NCBI GenBank assembly: GCA_030737875.1
Contig: CM060918.1
Span: forward strand, 771,026,552 to 771,090,551
Source of the DNA: Allium sativum
Lineage: Eukaryota > Streptophyta > Magnoliopsida > Asparagales > Amaryllidaceae
Length of the DNA stretch: 64,000 nt
Reading direction: 5' to 3'
Each line of letters begins with the position of its first letter. Within the stretch, counting starts at the first letter, position 1. The notes beneath the pieces are model-generated. The model had not been told where the DNA came from and did no database searches. It saw nothing but the letters and a program-made list of their open reading frames with translations. The translations under genes were made by a program, and so were the position numbers. Positions 10,160 to 21,875 of this stretch are shown here, in pieces.

Positions 10160-12150
10160 TAGAAAGAACGCAGTCTAGAATTGTACTTTTTAGTTACTGA
10201 AGAAAACTAGGTCCCCCTTGTCAACACAGCAGTTAACCCGTTGTCGTTTCAACTGTCTATGTGATGATCCGATGGTGAATTTAGGTCAGTCGAATCCTAC
10301 TGCGAAGCTGAGGTTGAAGATTGACGTTGAGAAAAGGGAACGAAAAAGAAAACGTGGAGCTTAAACTGGCTCAGTTATTTTGGATTAATTCGGTGTAAGT
10401 TTCGCGCGAAGGAAATGAAAGATCCACTTGGAATTATACTTCCAATTTTCCGAGGTTCCGGTAGGCATGGGAATGATTTCTTCCAGTGCTCTACATTTGG
10501 ACATAAATTTATACTTATTCTTTCTATTTTATGTTTTGGTGCTTACAATAGCTATACTATGTTGGGTTGTACATGATAGGTGTGAATATATGGTAATTTT
10601 TTGTGCAAATTCCATTAATATGGACTATTTTTAAAAAAAATTGGAAGTTCTAGCTTGTCTTGGCTTTTAAGCCGATTATTTGGAGTTAATTCAAGGAACA
10701 AAAACAGTATTTCTCCTAATTTGTTACGTTTTTCTCTTGTCCTGGTCTCCCAATTTTGTGTACAATTTGCCTAATTTGAAATTAACCGCAAATGATACGC
10801 TATGAACATCCAATTACATCACATATAGTTTTGGTAAATTTTTGCAGTTAGTTATTTCATTGTAGCAGTGGATTATTTGCTTACATGGGCATGATAAGGA
10901 CAGTAGAGTTCAACGTATATTTCAAATATACACTAAAGTCAGCACTGAAATTTTAGGAAACTGGTGCACTAGGAGATCTGAAGGTAAAATAAAAGATTGT
11001 TATATTCTCAAGTGCTTTATGATGCCTCAATCTGCTGAACAAATTTGGAGAAAGGATATCGAGTACATCAGGTATTCATCTTCTATCGTGAAGATATTGT
11101 ATGTATCTACATTTTTATGCCGATTCTTCATTCTATATTAGGAAAACTCTCTTTTTTATATATCTAGTGTCATCCCCGATAAAGTCAGGTAAAAAATAAG
11201 ATGCTTGTCAATGTGGTTTTGTACTAAATTGAAATCTTCAACAAACAAACAAACGGAAACCAACTCCATCAGCGATTAAATGCAAAACTGGTTATCGAAA
11301 TTAACTCTTGACTACTGGTGGCATTACCAAGTAAATCAACCAACAGCCGGTGATACTATCGTAGGGATATTACGTACCAAAATGGGTAAAAGTACATCCA
11401 CATCAGATTTCTTCACGTTTAACGTGATAACACAGCAACCTGTTATTTTCCATTTAAATAGTGTTAGAAATGGAATCCTACAAAATTTCCCTTCATATGA
11501 TTTCTTTTTCGAACTCCTGCGCGTTGTTAAAAAAAGCGAAAGATTTTTGAATTTTGATATATCATATATGATGTGTAAATTTGCAACCACTGAAAATGAA
11601 AGGTCACTGACGCAAACATTAAACTTGTATTTTGGAGTTTAAACATAAATAAAAGTATAAGTCGTATAAGTCATATGATAATGAAGTAGTTTCTTCTTTG
11701 TGATTGGCCGGGCCGATATAAAGCTGTACTGTTTAATTTCACTAATTTGAACCAAGGTGGCCCACTTATTTTGTTTTGTTTCTTTTTAAGCTCATTATGC
11801 AATATAAGCATAATCAAGATGTGAGGAAAAAAACAATAATCCGGCATAAGCTGAAATTATAAGTCAGCTGCAGATGTGAATGTTGATACCAGCATCTTGC
11901 TACATTTGCAAGAAGGAATTGATACTACTGTAACAACTGTTAAGCTATATTGCCAAATATTAGTGACTAATTCTATACAAATATCAATTCTTCACCTAAC
12001 CAATTGCTTAGCTCAGTAACGGGATCTTGTGACCAAGTGGGGCATCAAAGTGATGAAATGTTTAGTCATGTTATTGTATTTGGGTATATTGTTCAAGTAG
12101 CTGGTCTGCCCGTCCAAGTTGCCGAGTGGCCTGTGCAGTTGGTCATGCTA
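10160..12150. repeat. Block B, left and middle part
   Basis: Old paralogue of blocks A and C. The part 10530-10750 matches 15535-15754; 10750-11260 matches 1-520; 11297-11450 matches 2777-2910; 11440-11700 matches 3300-3560; and 11970-12150 matches 3860-3990 plus 7180-7240. The region equivalent to 545-2770 is missing here, as is the 380-bp MITE. Open frames in it, including one at 11280-11642, align with stop-filled sequence in the other copies, so I do not call genes. Confidence 0.8.
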
Positions 12151-12340
12151 TAGTACTCTGTGTTACTGTTCTGTCTTGATTCATTTACCTATTTCAACTA
12201 ACTAGATTCAACCATTTTTTCGATGTTCATAGTAGTAGGTTCACATCATATTTCTCTTCAATATTAATATGTGAAGCTATACTTATATGGACATCATTTA
12301 TTATTTACCATCATATTTCACATTGAATAACATGCCTTAA

Positions 12341-12412
12341 AAGGAATTACTTTTGATGATGCTTATGTTGACATTACTGCTGAACATGCAAAAAAGGTCA
12401 CATTCTCAGACA
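12341..12412 (+). pseudogene. Exon-like coding stretch, family unknown
   Basis: A 24-codon open stretch reading GITFDDAYVDITAEHAKK and ending in SDK just before GTATTAAG, a possible splice donor. Block A has a degraded relative at 2115-2180 followed by the same TCATACATCAGTTTCCT-like sequence. The peptide looks protein-like, but I cannot assign a family and it does not match the LAMMER kinase domain. It may be an exon relic of the block's parent gene or of a neighbour. Confidence 0.3.
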
Positions 12413-13250
12413 AGGTATTAAGTTAGGAATCATACGTCAGTTTCCTTTTTTAGCTATTTTTTTAATGCAAGTGATGGTTCTTTTTTGTTGGTTGCTTTTG
12501 TATGAGAAACTTGCATCGTGAGTTCCACTGTAAAAGAAGGAATTTATGAAAATTTCGTGAACAGAAAACAAAAGGTTGAGTAGTTGGAGATCCTTTCAGA
12601 CCCAGCATTAAGGGCTACTAGTACATATACATATAAAGTATCCGTTCTGAATGCACAGTTACAAATTTGCCACTAGCAGTGTTAAAGTAATATTGGCATT
12701 GATCATATTCATACATCTGAATTTGTGTTTTATAATCCAAATTTCGTTGGTTATTTATAACTAATTAATTTGTTGAACACCTATTGCTAATTAATTATAT
12801 ATCTGGTGTTCACCTCATTAAAGTTTTTTTAGATCCATTTCAAAGTTGTTAGCATTTGGTCTATTGGATATATCTGTTGTCTTGCATGTTACATAATTCT
12901 TTTGAATTAATCCACATTTAACGCTAGAGTTTAGTATCTTATCCAGGCATAGTATTAGTAAATTGTTTGTTAACATCGCTTAGGATGTATTGTTGTTTTA
13001 CCTTTTTGTTATTACTGATGCTTCTTTTGCTTATGTAGAGCGAGCCATCAGCTGTGAGTGACATATTAAATATAATAATATAGAAAAATAATATTATTAA
13101 GCATCGTAAGTGTAAGTTTTATCTATAACATAAATTAATTGTAATTGGCTGGCTGCAAAGTGTTATATTGTGTATTTATTTTAGGATACGAAGGAATAGC
13201 TTAGAAATAAAAGAAAATCCGTTTTTTGAATTTACTTGAATGTTTAACAG

Positions 13251-13300
13251 GTTTGTGAGAAGCTTGGGCTTATCTTATTTGATTGTATAAAGAGAAATAG
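13251..13300 (+). pseudogene. LAMMER (AFC-type) kinase exon, block B
   Basis: An open 50-bp segment bounded by a good acceptor (TTTAACAG) and a donor (TAG/GTAATC). It encodes VCEKLGLILFDCIKRN, matching VFEKLGPSLYDFLRKN of plant AFC1/AFC2-type LAMMER kinases, the segment just after the hinge strand of the kinase N-lobe. LAMMER kinases phosphorylate SR splicing factors in the nucleus. I could not find the ATP loop, the HTDLKPEN catalytic loop or the DFGS motif nearby, so this is an isolated relic. Its reading frame is open, unlike the block A copy. Confidence comes from the independent LAMMER match in block C. Confidence 0.65.
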
Positions 13301-13666
13301 GTAATCACCATCCCTAGTTAATGTATCATATCATGCCCATGATTTGTGTCTTATTCACACTGATTTGTATTTTGCATGAGATGTAGGTTGTTGTCTGTTC
13401 TGGGTGACATATTGAAGGTACATATACGAAGTTGCAGTTCGGGTTCAATGCATAGGTGTGAAATGATTTCATTGCTTGCAGATTATGCTCAACAGCTTGA
13501 AGATTTCATTTTGTTCGACAAGCTATGTACATATTAACATCATTGTTTAACATGAATTAACATCCCACTTGCTGGCATGTAATCAAACAAATAAAATGCA
13601 CAGATAATCAAACATAGGCACAGAGTGACCAAATTATCCTTGCGAAAACAAAGAATGAAAAAACAT

Positions 13667-13738
13667 TATCAGAGTCAGGTTTCGAACCTGGGACCTATGG
13701 GTTATGGGCCCACCACGTTTCCGCTGCACCACTCTGAT
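13667..13738 (-). tRNA. Initiator tRNA-Met (CAU)-like copy, probably decayed
   Basis: The 72-nt minus-strand sequence runs ATCAGAGTGGTGCAGCGG through GGGCCCATAACCC to CTCTGATA. It resembles plant cytosolic initiator tRNA-Met: 7-bp acceptor stem ATCAGAG/CTCTGAT, CAT anticodon (13704-13706), GGG/CCC anticodon-stem pairs. Against the usual plant sequence there are several changes: a C-A mismatch in the D stem (13C-22A), a G-U at the base of the anticodon stem, a C-A mismatch in the T stem, and TTCG instead of the initiator-typical ATCG in the T loop. No CCA is encoded, as expected. Most substitutions are C-to-T or G-to-A, as in methylation decay. Probably a pseudogene. Confidence 0.75.
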
Positions 13739-14441
13739 AATCAGTCAAATTTGAAAGTACATTATTTAGGTATATAGAGGAAGTTTTTAAACCTTATCCC
13801 AGTGTGGATCATCTTGCAATGTGTATAATGTAGACGATATTTCTTACACAAAATCAATAAGTTATACTATCCAAATGTCAAATTGTATGCCTTCGCATAT
13901 TACATTATTATTTTTTGAATGTATATTACATCAAGAAAGTTATAGTCTTCGTATTGGTCGCATGCATTTGTCTGCAAGCAAAGGGAAATCAAGAAAAAAA
14001 AGTATACACCTTGGATCGTAAAAAAGTTACATAAAATATAGCTTATGGGTAAAAAAAAATTATTTAGGAAAAGCCTTTTTGCACTATATGCCATATGTGA
14101 TTCGGTGTCCCTTCCCATGTGCAGTGCACCAAAAGGCACAATCATTGCGGGCACCATGATGCACCTCGTGATGTTGGATTTTATGCATAAAAATAGTAGA
14201 ATAATAAAATTAACCTACTATGCTGGGAATTGTACACACAATTTATGATTTCTGAATATCCCAACATAAAATTTTCATATTTAACATAATAATATTAAGA
14301 CTTTTCTGTCTTAATGGCCCTGGCTTGCCATGGTTGATTTAGGACAGTTGAATAAATGATTAATTAATTTTAGTTTCTTTTAAACAAATGATGTGAGAAT
14401 GATAGTTAATTAATTTTAAATATTTGGTTTTATATTTAATT

Positions 14442-15045
14442 CAATGTTTTAAAATGCAAAAAGCGTACGTGATGCGTTTTCGGGTCTGTGAGGCGAGGCA
14501 TAAGCCTCGAAGCGTTGAGGCGTAAGCCTTTTGGGTAAAAGAAAAGCGCCACACATATACTTAAATTTTAATTTGGAGTAACATTAAGCGTCAAATAGTA
14601 AGTAAAAACCATACAACATTCAAAGCAATTCAAACAAAATACAATCATCCTTGCACATTTAATATAAATTGCAAAAGATCAATGATATCTTCCTTTGGTG
14701 CATATATGATCATAAAATCCACAGTGATTTTTTTTTGAATTTGTAGAATTCGGTATATCTTTGACCCACTTCCATGCAATATCACGTGTGCTCATTTTAA
14801 ATTAACCTAGCCAACAATAGAAATAATGTAACGATTAAAATGGCTTTTCAATGAAACACAACAAACAAACAAAAAAAGACAATAAAAAAAAGTCTCCTAA
14901 ACCGAAGTTTTTTTTACGTTTTTTTACGCCTCAATTGGTTGAGGCTTAAGCCTCAGCGGTAAAACATCTCTAGAGATGCGCCTCAAGACGTTTTTGCCAA
15001 CGCCTCGCCTCGAGGCCCGCCTCAGGCACGTTTTCTAATACACCG
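14442..15045. mobile_element. 604-bp hAT-type non-autonomous element
   Basis: Flanked by the 8-bp direct repeat ATTTAATT (14434-14441 and 15046-15053), the TSD length of hAT elements. The ends are imperfect inverted repeats (CAATGTTTTAAAA against CGGTGTATTAGAA). Both subterminal regions are rich in GAGGCG/GCCTCA motifs (14490-14545 and 14935-15030), whereas the core is AT-rich. It has no coding capacity. Confidence 0.7.
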
Positions 15046-15534
15046 ATTTAATTAAACTTTTTACACCTCCGCTATATTCCCGCTATCCTCCGGCTTTATC
15101 CCGCTACAACTTTTTACGTCTGTACTGCTATGAAACCGCTAAACGTTTTAACTTCAAGGCAAGATAGACTTGTTAAGTTGAATCAAGTATCATAAAGGTC
15201 CTTCTAATCACTTATACATCTTCAGTGTAGCATATTCTGTAGTTATAGTATGCATGTTTTGCAAGTTTCAGTGGGTTATATTCAATTTTCGGCTCTAGTT
15301 TATTTAACACAGATGCACATAATAAACTTGTTAGAATAGAATTTAGTATCATGAAACCATTAATCACTTTATCATTTCAACATCTTGTACGTAGCATATT
15401 TTACATGACCAATTTCAGTCTAAACCGTTGTTAAAACTATTAGCAAAAACAGATCAGTTTTAAACTATTTGCAAAATATAAGCTAGTTTTTGACGAAGTA
15501 ATCACCTTTTTTTTTTGGGCCATAATTTTTAGGC

Positions 15535-18500
15535 TTTGGTTCCGACAATAGCTATACTAAGTTGGTTTGTAAATGATTGATGTGATTTTATGGTAATTGT
15601 TAGTACAACTTCCATGAATATGGACTATTTTTTTGAGTTCTAGAAAATTTTGGCTTGTGTAGGCTTTTAAGTGGATAATTTGAAGTTAATGTACGAAGCT
15701 AAAGCCGTATTATCATAATTCGTAGATATTGTTACATCTCCTCTTCCTTGTCTCCCTATTTTGTGTATAATATGACTAGTTACTAAAACTAACCCCAAAT
15801 GTTGCGACCATATGAAATTCTAGGTACATTACGAATAATGTCTAATAGTTTATGTAGTTAATTATTTCCTTCAAAGCTGTAGAATTATTTACTTACATGG
15901 ACATAACATAGACAGTAGAGAGTTTTATGTATATTTGAAATATACCGTAAAGTTAGCCCTGAATTTGTAGAAAACTGGTGCACTAAGAGGTCTGAAGTTA
16001 CAGCAGTTTGGTATCGGTATCGTCAAAATTAGTCATGAGTCACAAATGCGGAGGAGGGGAAGGAAAAGGAGAAGCATATCAAATGCAGCAGGTATTCATC
16101 TTTCTTTTTATGCTAATTCTCGGTTCTATATTAGCAGTAATTTCCTTTTTTATTTCAAGGGACATGTCCAGATCGTCAGGTCAAAAATAGATTGATCATT
16201 AACATGACTATGTACTAAACTGAAATCTTTAACAAATAAACAAATCGAGATTAACTTCTTGACAACCAAATGGAAAAGTCATTAGTTTTGTAGACCATCG
16301 CCTTATTTTTTTAGTATAATTGCTATCACACCATTTTGTAGTATATTCTTGGTTTGAATTTTTGGTGCAAACAAACTATTTTAAAGTAGATCGGATGGCA
16401 AGATAAAAACTTGAAACAAGTTATGTTGCTCTAAGTTTGAACCAATGAATTTTTTTCTCGATTCAGATCAGAATTTTGAGATCATTTTGTTTTAATGTCC
16501 CCTATTGGCTAGGCCACAACTGTCTCGGGAATAAAATGAATATCACCTCAATATGTCTTCAAATTTATGTTAACTTTGAAGAGACGTATAATATACTAAC
16601 ACTTAATGTTCCTCTGTATGTTGATTTTATAATGGCCTGCTGGTATAAAGAAAACGAACCCTTCAGGTCATTCCATACAGTCTCCTAATGGTTGGTTTCT
16701 CCTTTTTTCTTTTCTTCGAAACTTTCTAGAAACTTCAGTAATGTTGATTTTGGTTTTTAAGATCGCTATACGTTTGGATGAAGAAGAATAACTACCTGAA
16801 AAGACAATAGAAAACCATCTAATTTTTGTTTTTTTACTAAGCAATATTGTTTTAGTAATATAAAAACTTGAATATCTTACCTGAAATATCATGGTTTGTT
16901 GTTAAAAACGCTAGCTCAAGTGGTTAAGGCTCTTTGGACATTGGTTCTATAGATCTATCAAATGACAAGAAGCAAGTTTGACCCCAAAAAAAATACTAAT
17001 GTTGGATATGGTCAAACTGAAATAATCTTGATAAAACCTACGCTGAATGGAATATAAAAATGTCCACATTCTTGAACAAGTCGTTAAGTCTCAAATCATA
17101 CATCAGTTTCCTGTTTTAACTGGTTTTTTATGCCTTCAATTTTGTCTTTTGTGAGCTCAAGTAGACTTTGGTTCTGTATTTGACATAAAACACATATTAT
17201 AACTGGATATGGAAAAAAATGAAATAACCTAAGTAAAACATACGCCAAATAAATTATGAAATATCGGACATTTATATGTGCTGTAATATTCCCCCAAAAA
17301 GGTAATGTAGTTGAAAAATATATTAAAATTATGAAGAGCATACGATGAAGTGAGTGTATGCATTTTAAACTCGTGCGTTGTTGATTTTATTGTTGAGATT
17401 ATAGAGCTAATGTTCCAATGAAATTCCGAAGTATCAAATAGATTCAAGCAAAATGAAATGAAGAAAAAAAACGATGGAAAGAAACAACCAAATGTTTTCT
17501 TAAATATCGTACAAAATTTCTTCTAGATGCTCTCAAAAGCCAATGATTCCATAGTTTTTTCAACATATAAAAGCAAAACTTAAAGAGTGACAGCATTTTA
17601 TTTATTTATTAAAAACATGTTCTGAATTAGTTATTAAAAACGTGCTTTGGAACAAATAATTTATGTAGAAATCAGGAACTCGTAACTGAAGACGACATTA
17701 CCAAACAATTACTACTAACAACCTATAATACTGTTGTTGCTATATTACATGCAAAAACTGCTAAAAGTACTGTCCACGCCCGATTAATTTTCAGTTAGCA
17801 TGATAATATTAGGATTTTTTTTTTCCAGTTTATCCCTCTTTTTAAAATTAATTACGCAAAAAGTCATGTTTGTAAACTAATTACTAACAGGACCCTATTT
17901 TGACCGAACCAGCGTTGAGTTTGCCATAGCACACTGCCTCCATTTGAAATCGCAGCGGTGTTATGTATAAAATAATATCGATGCTATTTGGAACAGTGTC
18001 AGTATGCACAAAAAAACAACACCGACGACATTTGAAATGCATCATTTAAAATGGCGTCATTTGAAATGATGTCAGGCAGTGTGTTTTAATCAACTCGGCG
18101 CTGAGTTTGCCAAAACGGAGCTGTTTGTAATTACAAACAAGGCTGTTACGTAATAAGTTGTAAGCGAGCGCTAAATTGACAAATTCTGATAATATATGGT
18201 ACCATTATTTTCCTTTTCAAAAGTGTTAAAAGATGCAATCATTCAAACTTCCCTTCCGTATCATTGTTTCTTCAATCTCGACGTGTTGTGGAAAAAAAAA
18301 GGTAAAGATTTTGGTAGTTGACTATTGACCAATTCTTCCGTATTGATAAATTTGCAACAACAGAAATGAAAGGTTATTGGCATGAACATCTAACATGTAG
18401 GTTTCTGGAAGTTTGTAGTTGTAAACATATATAAAAGTGTAAGGCTGATGATAATAAAGTAGCTTCGTTGTAACAGACTAGGGAAACATAGAGTTGCACT

Positions 18501-19052
18501 GTTTGGTTTCAGTAATTTGAGCCACTTTCTATTCTGTCTGATACAAGATATTGGGTGGTTAATGTGCCCATTTTTTGTTTTCTGAAGCTTAATTGCAATT
18601 AGAAAATAAATTGTTATTGGAAAAACGATAAGTTTACAATTTTGCAAATGCATATGTGAATATTGGTACAGGCATCATACTGCTTTCAGCAAGGGTGAAA
18701 TGGTACTTCTGCAGTAGCCAATAAGGTAAAATTGTCATCTTAGTCCCACATCCTCAAATATTAGTAAATATGAATATACAAATATCGATACTTCACCAAA
18801 TCAAATGCCGTGCTCAGTAGTGTGAGCTTGTGACCAAGTGGGGCATTAAAATGATGGAATGTTGGGTTATGTTATTGGATTCGGGTATACTGTGCAATTA
18901 GCTGGCCCGCCCGATCCAAGTTGCTGAGTGGCCTGTGTAGTTGGGCTGGAAAGTCCGGCTATGCTGGCTATAGAAAGGAGGCATTGCGTCAGGCTGGCCA
19001 CAGAGCAGCGAAGACTCCTTGCTCTCAACGGTGGATGGATAACGGGCTGCTG
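15535..19052. repeat. Block C, left and middle part
   Basis: Paralogue of block A: 15754-16568 matches 1-815, and 16569-19052 matches block A from about 816 through 4002 continuing at 7191-7345. It lacks about 817 bp present in both A units (878-1694); the junction is ...TAACACT/TAAT/GTTCCTCTG near 16603. It differs from block A by scattered substitutions and small indels, more than the two A units differ from each other. Frames are short and disrupted. Confidence 0.9.
17810..18186. mobile_element. Mutator-type MITE, copy in block C
   Basis: Orthologous to 2912-3291 at the same site with the same 9-bp flanks (17801-17809 and 18187-18195). It was therefore present before blocks A and C separated, but inserted after block B split off. 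Confidence 0.75.
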
Positions 19053-19078
19053 CACATTGTACCCACAATGGATTCAGT

Positions 19079-19717
19079 GATAATTCTCCAACAAACCATC
19101 ATTTTTGCCCATCAATATGTTTCTATATCTATTACCATAAATACTAATCTTTAGCAATGAATGTATCATTACATTCAATATATGGAAACAATATGCTGAT
19201 AATTCTCCAACAAACCATCATTTTTGCCCATCAATATGTTTCTATATCTATTACCATAAATACTAATCTTTAGCAATGAATGTATCATTACATTCAATAT
19301 ATGGAAACAATATACTGAAAAATCAAAATTTTAGTTTGCAAAAATTAAAAGTAAAAACATTTAATTTAAAATAGTGACTATTGATATCCACATGCGAATT
19401 CTCCAACAAACCATCATTTTTGCCCATCAATATGTTTCTATATCTATTACCATAAATACTAATCTTTAGCAATGAATGTATCATTACATTCAATATATGG
19501 AAACAATATACTGATAATTCTCCAACAAACCATCATTTTTGCCCATCAATATGTTTCTATATCTATTACCATAAATACTAATCTTTAGCAATGAATGTAT
19601 CATTACATTCAATATATGGAAACAATATACTGAAAAATCAAAATTTTAGTTTGCAAAAATTAAAAGTAAAAACATTTAATTTAAAATAGTGACTATTGAT
19701 ATCCACATGCGAATTCA
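19079..19717. repeat. Composite A-A-B repeat, two rounds
   Basis: A 119-bp unit A (starting GATAATTCTCCAACAAACC and containing GAATGTATCATTACATTC) occurs at about 19079, 19198, 19395 and 19513. An 80-bp unit B (starting GAAAAATCAAAATTTTAG and ending CACATGCGAATTC) follows each A-A pair. The whole is therefore (A-A-B) twice with a period near 316 bp. Copies are nearly identical, implying recent expansion. Confidence 0.9.
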
Positions 19718-20334
19718 AATAACAAAATTAACTGTTAAAAATCAGGTTCTAATACTTAAAAATCAAAATGGGCTTACAAATAACACTAATCTCTGAAAGT
19801 GCCACGTCAAACAACAAATGCTTATGCAGAACTTTTTGACAGCACAAGAGACTTCCAAATTACAACTGGTAGGTCATTCTAAACATAGGTCAATGCTGTC
19901 AGATTCTCTATTCCTTAATTTAATTTACATGACTTCATTCAATTTGACTATCCCATGCGAGCGATGACTTATCACTTATTTATTTTGATTCACATCCCCG
20001 CGATAGATACATCTTTACATGCTTAAAGACCACTCTTCCGGCTTTATATTTTGCTTAACGACTTATCATGCTCTCTCTTAGCATTTGAAATGTACCTTCG
20101 TTATATCTGCTGAACTGTCTGTTTTTATTTCATAGCTTCAATAAATTTTCAATTATTTTACTTAATTTTATTTTTATCTTTATATCTTCTGAACCTTCTT
20201 TATAAGTAACGACTTATCATGTTTGTTGATCAAAGATTCAGGGTGGAGCTATTTTTTGATCAGTTAATTGCTTTGTTGATTAACAACCAGTTGCTTCTCA
20301 GAATGTGTAACCATCTACAAATTAACCATTTCAA

Positions 20335-20424
20335 GGGGAAGCATCGTTCCAAAACACAAGAGAATTTGAAACACTTGGCTATGTTAGAGAGAGTTTTGGG
20401 ACTATACCGGAGCGTATGGTTATA
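20335..20424 (+). pseudogene. LAMMER (AFC-type) kinase exon, block C, frameshifted
   Basis: The reading frames GEASFQ, then TQENLKHLAMLERVLG, then IPERMV correspond to [28 protein letters not shown] of AFC/LAMMER kinases. That region contains the [11 protein letters not shown] motif that names the LAMMER family. An extra A after the FQ codons and a missing base after VLG break the frame, so no intact product is possible. This is the strongest protein match in the left third. It anchors the two shorter exon relics at 7773 and 13251, which come from an earlier part of the same kinase domain. Confidence 0.8.
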
Positions 20425-20624
20425 ATTGGAAGACATGTATCTTAATGTGGCAACAAAACTGATCTTACTACGATTTAATATTTCTGTACTCAACAAAAGA
20501 CTTAAGGAATGATGGAGAAACGAGAACACAAACTCAAAATTGTCAGAAATGAGATTTTTTTTTGGATGTTCAGCTAATATGGTTTTCTGAAAATTTGACA
20601 TGTTAAAAGGGCACTTGAACATTT

Positions 20625-20658
20625 TGGGCCCACCACACTTTCGTTGCATCACTCTGAT
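20625..20658 (-). pseudogene. 5'-half copy of the tRNA-iMet relic
   Basis: Thirty-four bases align without gaps to 13705-13738. They cover the acceptor 5' strand, D arm and 5' side of the anticodon stem of the tRNA-iMet relic and stop inside the anticodon. Weak similarity continues beyond the tRNA 5' end, so it is more likely a decayed block paralogue than a separately inserted tRNA half. Confidence 0.65.
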
Positions 20659-20697
20659 TGACTGTAAATTGTGAGAGTTGCATTCTACAGAATAATA

Positions 20698-20812
20698 TGC
20701 AGCCCGTTCCTAAATTATATCAGAAAGCATATCGTCTTGTGTTTCAGCGTCAACCTAATACTCTTAAGAAAGGATTTTATGATATTTTGTTTACCCATGT
20801 AGCAGGGCAAAC
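20698..20812 (+). pseudogene. Exon-like coding stretch, family unknown
   Basis: An open stretch of 39 codons starting MQPVPKLYQKAYRLVFQRQ, ending in THVAGQT directly before GTAAGTTACC, a near-consensus plant splice donor. An alternative acceptor (TTTCAG) lies at 20738-20743. The peptide looks protein-like, but I do not recognise the family and see no matching upstream or downstream exon. Confidence 0.3.
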
Positions 20813-21225
20813 GTAAGTTACCTGCTTATTTTTCTCTAATATATGAATTCTTGTTTAGTTTTTTTTCCTTGTGTTTAACTTTTATGAGTACAAGTCACTA
20901 GCTGATTATATTTACAATGTGCAGATGCAGCTATCCTAATTCAAAACTTCTGAAGTGTGAGTCGGAAAATGGAGTGAATGAGGGGTTAACTTTAAGGGCA
21001 ATATAAATTATCCCACATCATGTGATAAAAGTAGAAGAATGAGGATATATCTGAAGATGAGAAATTCTTAGTGGTTATGGTGGTTTTAATTTTTAAGTGT
21101 ATGTGGCGTGGTGCAGTTGTTGCCGTGGTCTCTCTTTCTTCACCCGTTCATTTACTATCATAATTATTATAAGGTCTGACTTAAATTATTTGCCCTGTAT
21201 GTTTTTACTTAGAATTTCATTGCAC

Positions 21226-21315
21226 AAGCTGCTGCTTTACCCAAATAGAATGGCGTACCGCCCTATGTTTAAGTTGCTGCTTAACCCAAATAGAATGGCG
21301 TGCCGCCCTATGTTT
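21226..21315. repeat. 45-bp tandem duplication
   Basis: Two adjacent 45-bp copies beginning AAG(C/T)TGCTGCTT and ending CGCCCTATGTTT, with three differences. The period is a multiple of three, so an open frame runs through both (21097-21438), but I find no domain in it. Confidence 0.9.
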
Positions 21316-21432
21316 CTACCGCTGCCCTCTTCCTTTTTTCCAATTGTTTGTTCTCAGTCACCAACTATGTTCGTATCCATCAGTAACCAAAGTTACAAAA
21401 CTACAAAAGATATTTGGATGCAAGGTGCCGCT

Positions 21433-21715
21433 TTATGATTTTAGAAAGAAAAGCAAGCATCCTAGGATTAATGATGTAGCCTATACACAAATTTATGAGT
21501 GGATTCGGTTAGGTATCGGAACTTTGTATTTAAATTCATTATACCTATCGACTTATATGATAATAGAAAAAACATATCATTACCAGCCCAAGAAAGAGAT
21601 TACGAACAGTTCAGTTTATGATTGGTAAAGATCGATAACAATTTTTTACCGTTTTATGATTTTAGAAAGAAAATTAAGCATGCAAGGATTAATGATGTAA
21701 CCTATACACAAATTA
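21433..21715. repeat. Direct repeat pair, about 65 bp
   Basis: The segment 21433-21500 (TTATGATTTTAGAAAGAAAA...) recurs imperfectly at 21653-21715, with about 150 bp of unrelated sequence between. Function unknown. Confidence 0.75.
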
Positions 21716-21875
21716 ACAACTGAGAATCACTCGATTAGGTTCAAATTCACATTGGAATGGATTTTTGAATTATGAATTGGTATGAACTATTTGGTAATAC
21801 TAGATTTACGACTTCTAACTTTCTAATATGTCAAATTGCCACTTTTCTTTCATTTGTTCAAGTGCCCTTTAAATA

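Noticed and set aside
11280..11642. 120-codon frame in block B
   Set aside because: Aligned positions in blocks A and C are full of stops and frameshifts, and the frame has no recognisable domain, so it is chance.
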